Positions 45,636-57,636 of a DNA stretch of 64,000 nucleotides are shown one piece after another. Origin of the DNA: Gamarada debralockiae (taxonomy: Eukaryota > Ascomycota > Leotiomycetes > Helotiales > Hyphodiscaceae); assembly GCA_002803225.1 (NCBI GenBank), contig NXFV01000482.1, positions 1 to 64,000 on the forward strand, written 5' to 3'. Both the position numbers and the translations under genes were made by a program. The notes below the pieces were generated by a model. It worked only from the letters and a program-made list of their open reading frames with translations. It had not been told where the DNA came from and made no database searches. Within the stretch, counting starts at the first letter, position 1, and every line of letters begins with the position of its first letter.

Positions 45636-47114
45636 TTACAACATATCCATCTCCTCATCATCCGACATCTCAACCTCTTTGAGGAATTCATGCTCCAGAG
45701 CTTCTTCAGCACTGATGCGCTTATTTGGATCAAGCTCCAAACAGCGTTCCAGGAACCGCACCGCGAGCTTCTCTTCATCCGTCAAAGGATCCTCACCCCC
45801 GTCCTTCCCTCCGTCATTCCGGCACGTAGACCAAAGAATAATCTTCTCGAGCGTGAAGCCTGCGTTGCCAATCGTCGGGATACTGGTCTCAAATTGTGTT
45901 CCGTGGAGGAGAGCACACATTCTCATTCTCTTGAGGCCGAAGATCGTTGCGATCTCTATCATGGCCTCCACATCATCAGCTGAGTTGAAGAACGGGAAGC
46001 GCTTAGATAAGATAGTGAGGAGGATGACACCAGCCGACCAAATGTCTATCTTGGTGCTTTGGTGAGTACACTTGAAGAGCACTTCTGGAGCACGAAATCC
46101 TCGAGTACCTGCACGATTGGCACGTCGTGAGGGTCGATTGTCGTTTCGTGGATAGCCAGATGATGGACCCATTGATGCTGCAACGCTATTCATGACTTTT
46201 TGACGTCGAGTTTGGCTCGATTCATTGCAGAGACATGGCTTGCACTCCGTTCCTTCCCGCTCAGCGAGGCCAAAGTCCACAAGAACGCCACGCTGCTTAT
46301 CTGGCTCGTAGAGGAAGTTCGTAGGCTTGATATCCCTGTGAAGAATACCTTTGGCGTGAACCGAAGCAAGAGCTGAGAACAGTGACCTGAAGTAGATCTG
46401 CATATCCGGGACAGTCATCCTGCGAAAGTACTCTCGAAAATCCGTATGGCGGAAGTAAGGTAGAACAGCAACAACTTGATCCGTATGTCTGAAAGCAGTG
46501 ATCAAAGGACAGACAGAATCGCAGCCTCGGAGATCATTGAGGAGTTCCAATTCGTTGAGGATTCGAGAAGGGCTGCTCGTGACGTAGATTTTTTTGATGG
46601 CGACGTATTTGGGACGATGTCGTTGCTGTGCGTACTCGTCCATATCTGCCAATGCCTGGATGTCGACTCGCCGCTTTTTCAGGGGTGGCGACGTCCATTT
46701 GGAGGAGTTTTCCTTCTCTTCGATGTCCCAATCGTTGTGGTACGCCTCGTATAAGAGATCTTCCGCCTTGTATACCGTAGAGAATGTACCTGTGTCGCGT
46801 CAATTAAAGTTCAGCATGTGAAAGTAAATCAATCGACTACCTTCTCCAATTCGATTTATAAGGCGGAATCGGTCCTTTATGCCCTTGAAAGTCTCTTGGA
46901 ATCGCAACATATCTTCTTGTACCGCAGCGTCAACAACATTGTCGCTGTCGTCGGAGTCCTCCGAGTACTCGTCTTCCTGGTCATCCTCGTCGCCTTCCGG
47001 CCTCGACTCCTCAATTGTCTCTAGATCCTCCTCCAACTCCTCCCTTTCCTCCATATCATCGTGGTGGATTTCGAAAGGAGGAACTTTCGCGGTACGCGGT
47101 CGAATTGCAGCCAT
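45636..47114 (-). CDS. CDC7: Cell-cycle protein kinase Cdc7 (DDK catalytic subunit)
   Basis: With its activator Dbf4, Cdc7 phosphorylates the MCM helicase to fire replication origins. Exons 47114-46841 and 46789-45636 encode 475 residues. An acidic N-terminus precedes the kinase domain. The glycine loop (IGEGTFSTVYKAE) is split by the intron. VAIKKIYVTSSPSRILNE holds the ATP lysine, HRDIKPTNFLY the catalytic loop, VDFGLAEREGTECKPC the metal loop, and GTRGFRAPEVL the activation segment end. The insert between DFG and APE (about 50 residues) is typical for Cdc7. It is transcribed divergently from condensin subunit 1. Confidence 0.95.
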
Positions 47115-47422
47115 TGTTTGCTACAAGACGAACTCTTATAAACGAAACGCAAAGAGCCTCCTACGATGACAAGAATTGCCTTCCAGAAGCCTGCCAATAA
47201 TCAGTTTGTTTATATCCAGGTACGAGCGTACGGCCCAGCAGCGGGGTGCAGTGTTCCAGTGGGTGGACGCGATTGGGCTAGTACCCGATTGGGAAGTTTG
47301 TTTTCAAAACACGCACTTCATCCGACAACCAAGAAGCGCGACAAGCCGACGACGCTTCGATCAACGTTTTTGCATTTCAAGCCCATGATTGCGCAGTATC
47401 ATACTGCAACAAAATCGCCAAC
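47115..47422. promoter_or_regulatory. Shared 308-bp divergent promoter region, CDC7 and condensin subunit 1
   Basis: The two start codons face away from each other with only this sequence between them, so it must contain both promoters and leaders. Both genes act in S and M phase, which makes joint regulation plausible, but no MluI-box or other cell-cycle element is convincing by eye. Confidence 0.5.
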
Positions 47423-50400
47423 ATGGATACCATACAATTCGACATCAACGATGCCCTCAAACACTACATGAGCGATCCCGCGACTGTCTCAACACCAGAG
47501 GCCGATTCCAACCTCGTGGACTGCGAAAACGACCCCGAATCCCTCACCAACTCACTAATCAACACAGTACTCAATCCCATCGTAGATTCGGTGGCAGAGA
47601 ACCCGGATGCGATCACAAGATCCTCCTCTTTTGATTCTCTGCAATTCTTACTAAAGTGTGCCCCAGTTTCCCTTAAATCTAGTCAAAACTACGCTGTTGA
47701 ACCCGACGCTGAGCTCTTCAAACTTTCCAGATCCTCCTCTGTTCTGCCCACTCACGCCCTCAGCAAGATATTCGATCTCGTTGTTTCGGGCCTTTCGGCG
47801 GAAGCGGATATCATTCATAACGATCTCGAGACCGACGAGCAAGATATCATCTCGCATCATAAACAATTGTTGGAGGTCTTTGGTTTCCTGCTGCAATGGA
47901 CGATTGCCGCTGTCGAGACGAAGGCGGCCGAGAAATCGAGTACGGCGCCCGCGGCGAGAGGGAGAGGAAAGGGTGCTAAAGCTAAGACTGCTGCGAAGGA
48001 TGGAACTTGGGATTCGTCTGCTCAACTACAAACTGCACTGGACACAATGTGCAAAGTGCTGAAATTGAAGCTCTCGAAGATCTTCCTCACGACCTCAGAG
48101 AGAGACACATTCATTAGTCTGTTTACCAGGCCAGTTTATATGGTTTTGGAGAGCGAGCAAAGAGTTAAGAATAAGGCGATCCTGATGCATGCATTCAAAG
48201 TTCTATGCATTGCAGTGAAGCACCACGGCCACGGTTACGGTGAGATTGAATATAGATTTGAAGATGGATTTCGTACTGACAGCGCGTATCAGGTGCTCAA
48301 ATATCGATTGTCCAGAATTTGACTTATTTCGAGCATCTCGCGGAGCCCATGGCCGAGTTTCTTCATATCCTCTCGGAACAATACGACTATCCCCAATTGA
48401 CCGATGAAATTCTTCGAGAACTTAGCAACAAAGAGTTCAACAGCAATGACACGAAGGGCCCGAAGTCAGTCTCTTCATTCATTGTTAAGCTCTCCGAGCT
48501 TGCACCCAGACTAGTCATCAAGCAGATGACTCTGTTAGCAAAACAATTAGATAGTGAATCCTACGCTCTGCGTTGTGCACTCATCGAAGTTTGCGGTAAC
48601 CTCTTGGCCGATCTGAGCAAGCAAGAAGAGCGCAGCGATAACTACAAGTCACAACTCAATGCATTTTTCGACGTGCTGGAAGAGCGTTTCTTGGATGTTA
48701 ATCCGTACTGCAGATGTCGAACAATCCAAGTCTACATTAAACTTTGCGACCTCGAGCAGAAGTTTCCCAAACGGAGACAAAAGGCTGCGGAGTTGGCAGC
48801 ACGAAGTCTGGAGGACAAGAGCAGCAATGTTCGCAGAAATGCAATCAAACTCCTTGGATCCTTGATCAAGACTCACCCTTTCAGCATTATGCACGGATCG
48901 CAACTTTCGTACAAGGAATGGAATGCCCGACTAGACACAGTTGACGCTGAATTGAATGCCTTGAAGCCTCCAGTTGGCACTCCAGGTCTTGCGGATACGA
49001 AGGTGGATACCGCATTACTGGATGAGGCAACGCAAATTGAATCGGATTCGCCACAGAAACCCATGACGGACGAGCAGAAGATCGCCGCAGTCCGGAAGGC
49101 TCAAGAGGATGCTGCAGCTTCGGAGGCGATTAACAAGCTGACATTGACAAGACGATACTACGTTGAGGCACTCAAATTCATCGAGGTTTTGCACGGAGCA
49201 ACAACTACCATCTGTCAACTTCTCGGATCCAAGAACAAGAGCGAAGTCATTGAAGCCATGGACTACTTCGAAATTGGAGATGCCTACAACATCGAGCAGA
49301 ACAAGCTTGGCATTCGACGAATGCTGAGATTGATCTGGACCAAGGGCAACAGCGATGAAGGCAAGGGAGTTCAGAATCATCTCATCGAGTGCTATAAACG
49401 CTTGTTCTTCGAGGCACCAGATTCGTATAGCGAAAACGACGCCGCCAACTATATCGCTCGAAACATGATCAGCTTGACCTTTGGAGCAACTCCGGCTGAG
49501 CTAACTTCGCTCGAGCAGTTGTTGAGCACTATGATGACTGCGAACCACATTTCAGAACTTGTTATCTCAAAGCTGTGGCAGGTGTATGGTGTTCAAAAGA
49601 GAGAAATCTCGAAGAGCCAGCGACGTGGAGCAATCATCGTTCTTGGAATGTTGGCAACCGCCAAACCTGAGATTGTTTTTGGAGAGATGGAAACCATGTT
49701 GCGAATTGGATTGGGGAGCCTTGGACGATCAGACTTGCAACTAGCCAAGTACACTTGCATTGCCCTTCGACGAATCAACCCTACAGGACGAAAAGCGAAA
49801 GAGACGACTGCGCAAACTTCCAAACTTACGAATGACCATGCTGTTCTTACGAAGCTCGCCGCTATCATTGAGATTGAGTCCGACAATAAAGAATGGTATG
49901 GAGTAGCTGAGCAGGCCATCAGTGCCATCTATACTCTGTCGAAGCACCCTGATACACTTTGCTCCGAGATCCTGCGAAGAAAGACAAAGCATGTCTTCCA
50001 AAAGCGAACGGAAAAGACTCCAGAACCAGAGCAACAAGAAGAGGCAACTCAAACGGAGACGCCTCCTCCTGATACTCCACTGCCCACAACGGAGGAGACA
50101 GAGGCCAAGCTGAAAGGCTCAGTTGCTCTTTCTCAGCTCCTATTCATCGTTGGACACGTCGCTATCAAACAGATTGTTCATCTTGAACTCTGTGAGCTCG
50201 ACTTCAAGCGACGGAAGGCCGAAGCAGAGAAGAACAAGCCTGCCAATGAAGCCCCTGCAGACAAAGCAGCTAAGGAAGCAGCCGATGATCTTGACATGAT
50301 TGGAGGTACGACCGAGGACGACTTTACGGAAGCCATGACCCACATCCGTGAACGTGAGCTTCTCTACGGCGAGAACTCTCTCCTGGCAAACTTTGGTCCC

Positions 50401-51175
50401 CTTGTCTCTGAGATCTGCTCAAACAACACGACCTACAGAGATCGCAACTTGCAAGCCGCAGCCACACTTTGCTTGGCCAAGCTCATGTGCGTCAGTTCCG
50501 AGTATTGTGAGCAGAACCTCCCTCTCCTGATCACTATCCTGGAGCGATCCAAGGACCCCATCACGCGTTCCAACGTCGTCATCGCACTCGGCGATATGGC
50601 AGTCTGCTTCAACCATCTCATCGACGAGAACACTGACTTCCTGTACCGCCGTCTCAACGACAAGGATGCAAGCGTCAAACGCACTTGCTTGATGACTCTT
50701 ACATTCCTTATTCTTGCAGGTCAAGTCAAGGTCAAGGGCCAGCTTGGAGAAATGGCGAAGTGCTTGGAGGATGAGGATAAGAGGATTGCGGACTTGAGTC
50801 GCATGTTCTTTACCGAGTTGAGTACGAAAGATAATGCTGTTTACAACCACTTCGTCGACATGTTTAGTTTGCTGAGTGCGGAGAAGGATTTGGAGGAGGA
50901 TGCGTTAAAGAGAATCGTTAAGTTCTTGGCTGGATTTATTGAGAAGGTTAGATCCTCTCCTTTCCGGATGCCAAGTAGGCAGGACATGCTAACGAATTGA
51001 ATAGGACAAGCACGCCAAACAGCTGGCAGACAAACTCGCCGCCAGGCTGGCCAGATGCGAGACTGAGAGACAGTGGAATGATGTTGCTTATGCTTTGAGT
51101 CTGCTACAGCACAAGAACGAGGAGATCACGAAGTTGGTCACGGGTGGATTTAGGGTAGTTCAAGCCAGTGCTTGA
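47423..51175 (+). CDS. CND1: Condensin complex subunit 1 (Cnd1/Ycs4)
   Basis: This HEAT-repeat subunit belongs to the condensin complex that compacts mitotic chromosomes. Exons 47423-48239, 48293-50946 and 51005-51175 encode 1213 residues, the usual length. Conserved blocks include ISIVQNLTYFEHLAEPMAEF after intron 1, DVNPYCRCRTIQVYIKLCDL, the SSNVRRNAIKLLGSLIKTHPF cohesin/condensin signature, and CSEILRRKTKHVFQKRTEK. Near the end are NLPLLITILERSKDP, VIALGDMAVCFNHLID and NDKDASVKRTCLMTLTFLIL. An acidic/Lys-rich linker lies near residue 860-900. No lesion is seen. Confidence 0.96.
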
Positions 51176-54100
51176 AGTAGCGCGGATCTTGTATGAATAT
51201 CATGAGTTTGGAGAATGGGATGGTGTGGTACAGGTCTTATGTTGGAGTCTTGACTTTATTTTAGCTTGCATCATGCGTAATGAATGAAAGCTCTGACCTC
51301 AAAACCTGCTTATGGCACTGAACATGTGCTTTCCGCTGCTCGAGTCAGGCCCCAGTATCTCATTCTATATCTTTCACCGTCTCCAGTATTTGTCTCCCTT
51401 CCTTGATTATAATCATTGGCCGTTCTTAGTCGGGATGTTCATCTTTTATAAGCTTCCAGGTACGCGTTGTAAATGGAAGAAGCCAACCGAATTCAACCTC
51501 AAGTGGGTCGTGGAAGCTAACCAGTTTCCCGTATCTTTCCTTCTTTAGAACAAGACAGAATAGGAGATTCCTCACAATCGAGCCACTGAATAGTGATTTC
51601 TTTCAAGCCCCTCATCTTGTGCAGCATCCCATTTTACACGAATTGAATCAGCTGCGTGAGATAAATGACCACACGCTGTATTTTTACCCTAACTATCCTC
51701 CTTCAAAGTTCCTCCTAGTAATGAAAATGTCCTGTAGGAGGCATCCCGCGGGAAGCAGCAATCGCAATCAGATGCTGAGCCGATCATATCACTCCAGTCT
51801 TTGCTTCCGAAGTTCATTAATTAGAGAAATAGATCGTGTCTTTGAGGGATCGAAATAGGGATAGTAGCGCCAGAGATTGCAGTGCGCCTCAGGTGTCTAC
51901 ACCATCCTTCTTCCTTCCATCATTTCTATCCTTAACCTCGGAGCATCACTTTGCGCTCTCAATTTTGCCAGCATTTCTTCGCTTGGCTCCTCCGTCTCGT
52001 CGTCTTGATCAACATAGTCAGCTGCTTCACATTGTTAGCGATACAAAGGATCGATATGCAACAGCACCATGTAATTTCATAAAGTACTCAAAGTAAATTC
52101 GAATCATTTGATTTCTTTTATAACCACTAAGATAAGCAATATTTATCTCCTGTAGTGAATGCATCATGGCCACCTGAATCTCTCGGAGGGTTTTAATTCT
52201 AAATGAGCTCAACTCGTCAAATGATCAATGGGGAGATCACACATTTTTCATCATACTTATTCGATCAACTTCAAATCAAAGGTCCATTAGGGCTACACTA
52301 TGTGTCTCGCTACCCAAGAGTTATGTTCAATCGTTCCAGCTGAATGATTTAACATATTCTTCTCTCATCAAGAGACCGACTTCGTGTCTGTCCTCCTCCA
52401 CTACCAGAGACTTCCAAATTTCATCGGGCGTTGTCAGCTTGATAACGACACATAGCATTAAACAATATAGAAATTTGCACCGTAAATACTCTACCTAAAC
52501 CCTATTGGGTGGTATAATCGCTCGATGTGTAAGAATGCAAGTGGTCGCCAACTTGGGCTCGCTCACGACACCAACTTTGTGAAGATCTGGCAGGTTGGTT
52601 AGAAGAGATCATAAATCTATATGTAGGCCTGATATGATCACTAAATGTACGCTGTCTGATCGTCTTCCTTGTCTAAGTAGGCCATAGAAGCAACAAGCAG
52701 TGAAGTTCGTAACGTATACTCAACTTACTCGTCAGTCTTTCTGCCCGAGGCGGTGCCTCGTGTGTCGCCTTCGAAGGCGAGAGGAGAGGACGCTTTCAGG
52801 AGTTACCCGAAATGGTAGAGAGTAATTCTAAAACACTATTAAACATGTATATTTCGGGGTTTTCTAAGGGATTCCTACGACGGCTAGTAAGTTGAGGAGG
52901 GGGGTTCTTGGGCTCTAGGGCTGCAAAATCTTCTTTCGTTGAAACTCGAGGGATCAATTGGCATGAAATTAATTCGCCGGCTGGGCTAGTATAAACAACT
53001 GAATAATCGTCCATGATTCCATATGATGATGGTGTTGGAGGCAGTCATGTTGTTCCCTTAAGCATTACCTCAAACATCACTCCCGTCCCAGAAAAGAAGG
53101 ATCACTAGCACCAACGACAAGAGCTCCTCCCTCATCGTTAGCAGTACAAAATATCATTCTTTGCCCCTACGCTTCATTCCCATGTTTCTTTTACTAGTCG
53201 ACGACTATTACAAGCCGCGAGTAAGGTATCAATAACCGGAGGTGCTGATTTCAAGGCTCAATTAAATCCCCTTGTAATTATTTCAAGAGACAAATTTCAA
53301 TACCATAGTAACGGGCCAAAAAGGCTAATATGCCATAGCATAGAAGACACTCAATTACCGCACACCTTATTTCCTGTTTTTCGTCAAATTTAGCTATCTT
53401 TTCAGCCCTATTTTCACGTACCCTGCCTGTTTATTTGTGTCCTCTCCCTCCGGGATAGCCCCTCCTCAAAGACTGGGCGAAGGAACCCTTAGTATATTTG
53501 TACTTGGTGACGGATGGCACTGAAATCTTATTTGTGGTATTTAAATCTTTTCGGTATTTTCCTATAGTAAATTTTGTTTATGAAATCTTTATCCATTGGG
53601 TTATTTTAATACCGATGACAGATTTCCTCTTTCATGTAGCTAGATCTCCTACCAAGTAGCAGATAAGAAGAGACAATATCCATCTATTTTGGCCCAGAAG
53701 TCGCTCGGCCTTATCCTACGAGGTCCTAAAGAGACCACTGCAGTCGGGTATAAATTAGGGGCTTTAGACTCTGTTCTAGAGCAGAAGACCCCTCTGTGCC
53801 CGAGATGTATAAACAGCTTATAAAGAGCCCCATTTTATATTCCTCTCATGTTTAAAACCTAGAAGAAAAGAATCAAGGCGAAATAAATGCGCTACCTAGG
53901 CCCTGCGGCCTAGTTTGACGGGCCTACTTGTGGAAGTGAATTTAGACCCAAGGGAAAGTTTCAGCCGAGTAATCAACGCAATAGTGAATTTATTCCTCCT
54001 CCTGAAAATTCTTCGGTGAGCCATTTAATGAATATTCACTAATATACGGTTCTACCTATAAAGATAACATCCCCTCTCCCCTCTTCCCCAAAAACTATTA

Positions 54101-55410
54101 CACGAACACTACATTTTTTCCTTCTTACTTTCCTCTACCCTCATCTATCTTCCAATATTCTTGGCCAACCCCTCCCTACCCATCAACAAAAAGGAATTTG
54201 TTAGCTTCAGTTGGCCTACCAGCAAGGACCCCGAGTCGCCTAAGCATTGCGGCTACTTGCAGGGCCAACACAACTTGTATTGTACCTAGCAGGTAAACGG
54301 ACCATCTAGCACACTCAAAATAAATTCAACCACAACTTTGGTTAGTATTTCCGTTACTAGCAAAGGCCAAAGTCGACTTGAGCCTACCCTAGACATACAT
54401 CCCTTCTCATCTTCGACTACTAAAACAGCCTCTTCCTTATCACCTACCTCTCGACGTCTGCCACACACTTAGATTCATTCGCAGTTACTCTCGAATACCC
54501 AGCAAATTATTTCGCTCATCGCCTTCCATTAACCCCGGCACCACATACCTTTTCCCTATGCCTCAATAAAAGCGCAACTACCAAATACTCAGAATCTCTC
54601 GTCATCCAACTCCTAATAATAGATCGGAGCAGAGAGCCTTCGAGAGCATCCGCTCGAGGAAAAGATCCTAGTAGAGGCAGAGGCGAAGGCAATGGTAGAG
54701 CCAACATAGCTGGGCAAGTAACTACTCCTCTATCTGGAAACAGCGGTCAACAAGCATCTGGGCCATCTGATTATAGCTCTTAGCAACAACAGCAGGTCCC
54801 TCCATACAACAGTCCATATGGTGCTCTGCAACAACAGCTGGTTGTTAAACCTGAATCCTAACCTGCACAAAATCTGTTTCTGTTCGTAAGATGAGTAGAG
54901 CTGCTTTATCGGCAATACTAGGTGAGCTAAGGTGAGTAAGGGTGAGGCGAAGGTGGGAAGCAGGTGATCAGTGATGGGCAATAGTGGACAAGTGGCAGAG
55001 TCGGCCTGAGCATGCATTGAGAGGCTCATCTTCGCTCCCTTAAGGCCGGGTTACACTTTCTTCGTCTTGTCTCTATGTGCAGATCCCATTTTGGCTCACT
55101 TGCTGCCAAGAATCTTCTGGATCCATTTTTGGATCTACATCCGCTTTTATACTCGGGATAAATGGCTTGGCCTTATTATTCCATAACATCTCCTTAACGG
55201 CTACAGGGACGATTTTATGTGATATGAATTTCGACAGCACTTAGTTTGGTCCGAATCTTTTGGTGCGCGTCCGCGCCGCAAGACGGGAATTTCTATTTTT
55301 AGAATAGCTCGCCTAAAGCTCATCATTCCAATTGCTTACTTCACCTACACGTCTAAAAATCTAAACATTCTGGTTACAGCATTTTCATCTCCCATAGGGG
55401 AGGCAAACGA
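51176..55410. other. AT-rich gene desert with degenerate coding-like patches
   Basis: About 4 kb hold no intact gene. Patches look like mutated coding DNA. Around 54620-54860 (+) there is an RGRGEGNGRANIAGQ-type and Gln-rich stretch. Around 55080-55330 (-) there is a stretch readable as 'RTRTKRFGPN', 'FISHKIVPVAVKEMLWNNKAKPF', interrupted by stops. 53500-53960 has TATA-like and promoter-like sequence that could belong to an old LTR. No terminal repeat pair, polymerase motif or RNA gene was found. Old, point-mutated transposon remnants are the likeliest content. Confidence 0.4.
52796..53014 (-). CDS. Hypothetical 72-residue open frame
   Basis: A complete small open frame (MDDYSVVYTSPAGELISCQL...) stands out within the otherwise stop-rich desert. 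No family is recognised, and there is no signal peptide or membrane segment. It may be a transposon-derived fragment rather than a gene. Confidence 0.15.
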   Translation of the reverse strand: MDDYSVVYTSPAGELISCQLIPRVSTKEDFAALEPKNPPPQLTSRRRNPLENPEIYMFNSVLELLSTISGNS

Positions 55411-55785
55411 CTACACCATTACTAGCCGTCGTTTTTGGGGTTGAAATTCCTCCAAAATGTCCAGACTATCTACTGGTATAATCAAGTCCAATTGCGTTTC
55501 GCGAAATGCAGCCTCTCCTACAACATGGACCATCAACAAATGATGGAAGACCAGGCCCTCTTTCTCGTTGTAATCTCGAGCTAGGAGAACGAAATGCTTT
55601 TTCTCCTGACCCGGGAGTTTGTCTACTTCGGCATCCATGCTCATGATCGTGATAAAGCAAGGCACCCCGCGTAACCAGAAGACGAAGATGGATTGCTGCG
55701 TTTGGCTGTAGACGTCGTTTATTGGTCTACTGTAATTTGGTGTGAATTGGAGCATTATGGCTTCGACGAAGACGTAGCTGTTCCT
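55411..55785 (-). pseudogene. In-frame continuation of the HET gene beyond a premature TAA
   Basis: Directly behind the TAA, and without any frame change, about 124 further codons encode RNSYVFVEAIMLQFTP, then 'HFVLLARDYNEKEGLVFHHLLMV' and 'FRETQLDLIIPVDSL'. This is the layout of the usual end of HET-domain proteins (a beta-rich segment with a 'VLLxxRD...' strand). No splice sites allow the stop to be removed. Either a single nonsense change shortened the gene, or the stop is read through or is a sequence error. Confidence 0.6.
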
Positions 55786-57636
55786 TTATGCATCTGGATA
55801 CTGCAGGAAGTCGAAGTTAGGGTTGCCACATTCTTGCCCAGATACTCGAGCGATTGGATCATTCCGGAAGTGTTCAACATGTGATGTCTGGAAGAATTGC
55901 ACCAGATGGGTATCCAAGGCTCTCCACATACGAAGATGAAGAGGATATTCGTGTGGCTTTTTAAAGTCAAATGGGTAACCAGGCCAGAGACCACCCTTCC
56001 ATCCGGCCCAGGACCAAGTGGGAAATCCGGGACGGCGTATGGGGGGATATTGAGAGCGCCAGAGTAGTCCCCACTGGAAATCTTCTACTGGTAGCCCAGC
56101 GTAGAAGCCACCCTTTTCCTTCGAATACATTGTCTCAAGGAATTGAATAATACCCGAGAATGCATTCAGTCCGTCCATGGGATTGGTCATTGAACGGTAA
56201 CTATATAGCGTAAGCTTCGATCCATATCGTTCCAGTCGATGCGATGGAAGATCAATAGGAGTTCTCAGGCAGCCATCTCCGACCTTGGAAGCTAGCCATC
56301 CTCCTTGCCCTGGGTTGGCCTCAAGAGAAAGGTGGTGAGCCCAGGATCGAGTGTCGTTGAGAGATTCGCAACACTGCATACCATTGCATTCGAAATAAAG
56401 CTGATGGTCGCTGATGTGAAGACATCGAGGGGCTAAAAGAGCTTCCTGAAGTGTCCAAGCCCTTTTGCCCCATGGAGCCCTCCATATCTGTTGTGAAAGA
56501 GTCGGCATCATCCCAACCAAACGCTTTTCGTTGATACGACAGGCAAGTTGAGCGAACATATTCTTGCTTTCTTTAAGCCTCGGAAGGCCTGCATTAGCTG
56601 ACTTGCCCGACAGGGCGATGATCGCTACATATGCACCAGAATAAATGTCCTTCATTGCCATTATCTGCTTCTCTTTGTCTTTGTTATCGGCCTGATCAAT
56701 GCAAAGGGAATCAACCCAGAGGTAGTGCTTTCCCAAACCGCGAGTAAGCTCGATTGCATCTTCAATGGTTTGAGGAAGTCTTCCCAACTTGGAGCCGAGC
56801 TGGTAGCTTCGTTGAGTCACCCCTCCCCAGACATAGCTCAAAGCCAGATAGTCAAAGGAGACTTCTGGAGGTCGGACAATTTCTCGAGTAGCAACCTGGA
56901 CAAATTTGATATCTGGAAGATCTTGAGTCCATACCGGGCGACATTTGGCGGTGTGTAGTTTATCACAGGAATCTAGCCAATTTTTGATGGTATCAATCTG
57001 CAGACGATCAGGGGAAATAAGGCTTCCTCCTAGTACGTGATCGGGATCATCATCTTCGACAACACACAGGGCGTCTCCTCGATGTAATCTAGTGTTGAAT
57101 TCTATGGTGGTTGAGTCCTCACTGAGTGCAATGAGGAGACACTTCGGGAATTGGCTCCATCCTTCCAAATCGGTCACCGTTGGAGTTTCTCCCGCAAGAC
57201 GATTCATAGACCAGTCAGGAAGAAGTAGCACGTCTTGGGTCGTTGAACTTGGACTCGGTGTCAGGGCGAATAAACAGATACAGAGAGGGCAACTGTCCCA
57301 AAATTCGATTGACCCAGTCTTTCCAATACTTTGAAATTTATCAGTACCTTTGGCCGCTAGCTTGTTCAGATCGGACGTGGTGTCCCATGGCAGTTCTTTC
57401 TGGAGAAATTGAAGAATATTGAGGTCTTGGCACCGCTTGCAAAGCTCTCGGTCTGAATTCTCAGAGCTAGTTCCATATTCCATCAATCTTCGTTCCTCTG
57501 AAAAGAACCAGGCAAACGCATCACGTGGCCAACGGGCAGAGGGACAACTCGAAACGTTGTGACTAGCCTTTCTGCATTTAAGGCAGAGTAGATTTGGATT
57601 CTCTTTCTTGTTCCGAGTAGAAAAGCTGGTTTCCAT
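55786..57636 (-). CDS. HET-domain protein (heterokaryon incompatibility type), cut by a stop
   Basis: The product is related to fungal HET proteins that trigger incompatibility cell death. The chosen start is METSFSTRNKK at 57636 (616 residues); the frame is open up to 57927, but that part looks like leader. An N-terminal Cys-rich patch (LCLKCRKASHNVSSC) precedes the HET domain: YLALSYVWGG, LPQTIEDAIELTRGLGKHYLWVDSLCIDQ, IYSGAYVAIIAL and APWGKRAWTLQEALLAPRCL. Later come GFPTWSWAGWKGG and related blocks. The frame ends with TAA at 55786-55788, yet the same frame continues open to 55411 with the expected family C-terminus. The protein may therefore be truncated relative to its ancestor. Confidence 0.85.
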   Translation of the reverse strand: METSFSTRNKKENPNLLCLKCRKASHNVSSCPSARWPRDAFAWFFSEERRLMEYGTSSENSDRELCKRCQDLNILQFLQKELPWDTTSDLNKLAAKGTDKFQSIGKTGSIEFWDSCPLCICLFALTPSPSSTTQDVLLLPDWSMNRLAGETPTVTDLEGWSQFPKCLLIALSEDSTTIEFNTRLHRGDALCVVEDDDPDHVLGGSLISPDRLQIDTIKNWLDSCDKLHTAKCRPVWTQDLPDIKFVQVATREIVRPPEVSFDYLALSYVWGGVTQRSYQLGSKLGRLPQTIEDAIELTRGLGKHYLWVDSLCIDQADNKDKEKQIMAMKDIYSGAYVAIIALSGKSANAGLPRLKESKNMFAQLACRINEKRLVGMMPTLSQQIWRAPWGKRAWTLQEALLAPRCLHISDHQLYFECNGMQCCESLNDTRSWAHHLSLEANPGQGGWLASKVGDGCLRTPIDLPSHRLERYGSKLTLYSYRSMTNPMDGLNAFSGIIQFLETMYSKEKGGFYAGLPVEDFQWGLLWRSQYPPIRRPGFPTWSWAGWKGGLWPGYPFDFKKPHEYPLHLRMWRALDTHLVQFFQTSHVEHFRNDPIARVSGQECGNPNFDFLQYPDA

